A stretch of 64,000 nucleotides of DNA from Sipunculus nudus (lineage: Eukaryota; Annelida; Sipuncula; Golfingiida; Sipunculidae), in assembly GCA_026874595.1 (NCBI GenBank), contig CM049314.1, forward strand, positions 310,001 through 374,000, in the 5' to 3' direction. Below are positions 62,449-64,000 of this stretch, piece by piece. The notes beneath the pieces were generated by a model. It worked only from the letters and a program-made list of their open reading frames with translations, was not told where the DNA came from and did no database searches. Position numbers and translations under genes: made by a program. Position 1 is the stretch's first letter, and every line of letters begins with the position of its first letter.

Positions 62449-64000
62449 GCTTGCCGGAAATCTTCGATTTCGGCAAGTTGGTTGGTCAGTTGCGTATGTC
62501 CATTTGTCTGTTTATTTGTTTTTTTTGTTTTTTTGTTTTTTTGTGTGTTTGTCTGCGCTCTCCTGGCCACAATTTTGCAGCAATCGACATGACCCTTACA
62601 GGGTTGATTGACAACCGAACACCCTGGAACCCTATTGTTTTCGGTCAACATTGCTCCAAGGTCAAGGGTCAAGGTCACGATAGGTGTGGTTAACGGTTTT
62701 TGCACTATAACTTCGCCATAAATAGGCTTATCCACTTCTGCAATAGCTCATTTTTTTTTGTCATCACCTGTCCTTTCTTTTGATATGTAGCTTACTTAAA
62801 TTTGCCGTTACCATGGTTACATTTTTTGGGCAAAAATCATGGAAATTGGAAATAACACGACCATTTTTTTGTAACTTTGTCAGTTTTTAAGCTAGGCAGA
62901 TCTAGTTTTCGGCATTTTGTTCCACATGATCAGCTTGACACGACAGAACTGAAAGTCACGCCAAATCTCGCGCCATATCTCGTCAAACGAGAAAAAACGA
63001 GACTTCGCGGAAATGCTTATAACTCGGCGACTTTTACAGCTAGACAGGTCTGGTTTTCGGCATTTCGTTCCACCAAACAAGCTTGACACGACAGAGCTGC
63101 ATGTCTGGCAAAATCTCGCACCCTATCTCGTCAAACGAGAAAACACGAAATTTCACGGAAATGCTTATAACTCGGCCAGTTTTACAGCTAGACACGTCTG
63201 GTTTCCGGCATTTCCTTCCACATGACCAGCTTGACACGATAGATGTGCAAGTCAGGCCAAATCTCGCACCCTATCTCGTCAAACGAGAAAACACGAGATT
63301 TCACGGAAATGCTTATAACTCGGCGAGTATTACAGCTAGACAGGTCTAGTTTTCGGCATTTTCTTTCACATGACCTGCTGGACATGACAGAACTGAAAGT
63401 CAGGCCGAATGTCGCACCGTATCTCGTCAAACGAGAAAACATGAGACTTCACGGCATTGGTTATAACTCGGCGAGTTTTACAGATAGACACGTCTGGTTT
63501 TCGGCATTTTGTTCCACTAGACCAGCTTGACACGACAGACATGCATGTCAGGCAAAATCTCGCACCGTATCCCGTCAAACGAGAAAACACGACATTTCAC
63601 GGAACTGCAGCTAGACAGGTCTAGTTTTCGGCATTTAGTTCCACATGACCCGCTTGACATGACAGAACTCCAAGTCAGGCACAATTTCGCACCGTATCTC
63701 GTCAAACGAGAAAACACGAGATTTCACCAAAATGCTTTTAACTCGGCGATTTTTACAGGTATGAAGGTCTAGTTTTCGGCATTGTGTCACATATGAACTG
63801 CTTGATTAGATAAAGCCATAAGTCTGCCCAAATCTCGCACCATATCTTGTGCAACGTGAACAAACGAGATGTCACTGAAATGCTTATAACTCGGCGCCTT
63901 TTACAACAAAGTAGTTCTAGTTTTCGGCATTTTGTCACATATGACCAGCTTGACATGACAAACCTGAAAACGTCTCACTGCTTCTTGTCAAACGAGATTA
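62449..64000 (+). repeat. D block 4, cut by the window end
   Basis: It follows the D layout for 1552 bp up to the end of the window. It has the ACTATAACTTCG form (about 62706) seen in D1, not that of D2 and D3. The array clearly continues beyond the window. Confidence 0.93.

Noticed and set aside
9757-64000. rDNA intergenic spacer or histone gene repeat
   Set aside because: No rRNA, 5S or histone coding sequence was found in any unit, and D, A, B and C units account for almost all of the length.

Overview
The window is eukaryotic, non-coding, repeat-dominated DNA. I find no protein-coding gene, rRNA or tRNA that I can support. Open frames are all short (131 codons at most), recur only because the DNA repeats, and many translate tetranucleotide runs. 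The source is probably an animal genome, most likely a marine invertebrate. The reasons are CTCF-type motifs, (TGTC/TGTT)n microsatellites next to short inverted repeats, and strings of AGGTCA half-sites of a kind I associate from memory with dispersed repeats of molluscs. The taxon is an inference and could be wrong.

Left part (1-9756): a ~365-bp satellite (1-562 and about 5650-7515) is followed each time by the same ~2.2-kb single-copy-like flank (563-2786 and 7516-9756). The two copies look identical up to 1952/8905 and clearly diverged after that. Between them lie a short D-type block (2787-3875), an old diverged A-type unit (3876 to about 5340) and a short unique stretch.

Right part (9757-64000): tandem arrays of 1.25-1.27-kb units in one orientation. 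In order these are two A units (1265 bp), five complete B units plus a partial one (1274 bp), a mosaic stretch with ~148-bp and ~328-bp subrepeats (19481-23028), five A units, and then a higher-order repeat. Each higher-order repeat is one 1731-bp D block, a 1235-bp edge C unit, a run of 1250/1269-bp C units, and a 60-bp A-type stub. Three full higher-order repeats of 15658, 9352 and 8083 bp are visible and a fourth starts at 62449. The lengths add up exactly from the parts.

Three scales are nested. A ~148-bp monomer carries a conserved hairpin (TCTCGTCAAACGAGA). Diverged monomers are built into ~1.27-kb units. Those units are built into 8-16-kb higher-order repeats. Nearly every A, B and C unit also carries, always on the + strand, a close match to the CTCF core (46 sites counted), a run of nuclear-receptor AGGTCA half-sites, and an X-box-like GTTACCATGG element. 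The most interesting reading is a macrosatellite that works as a dense one-directional array of CTCF-type sites, comparable in layout to mammalian DXZ4. That function is a hypothesis: the motifs are seen, binding is not. Copy numbers also depend on the assembly being right.
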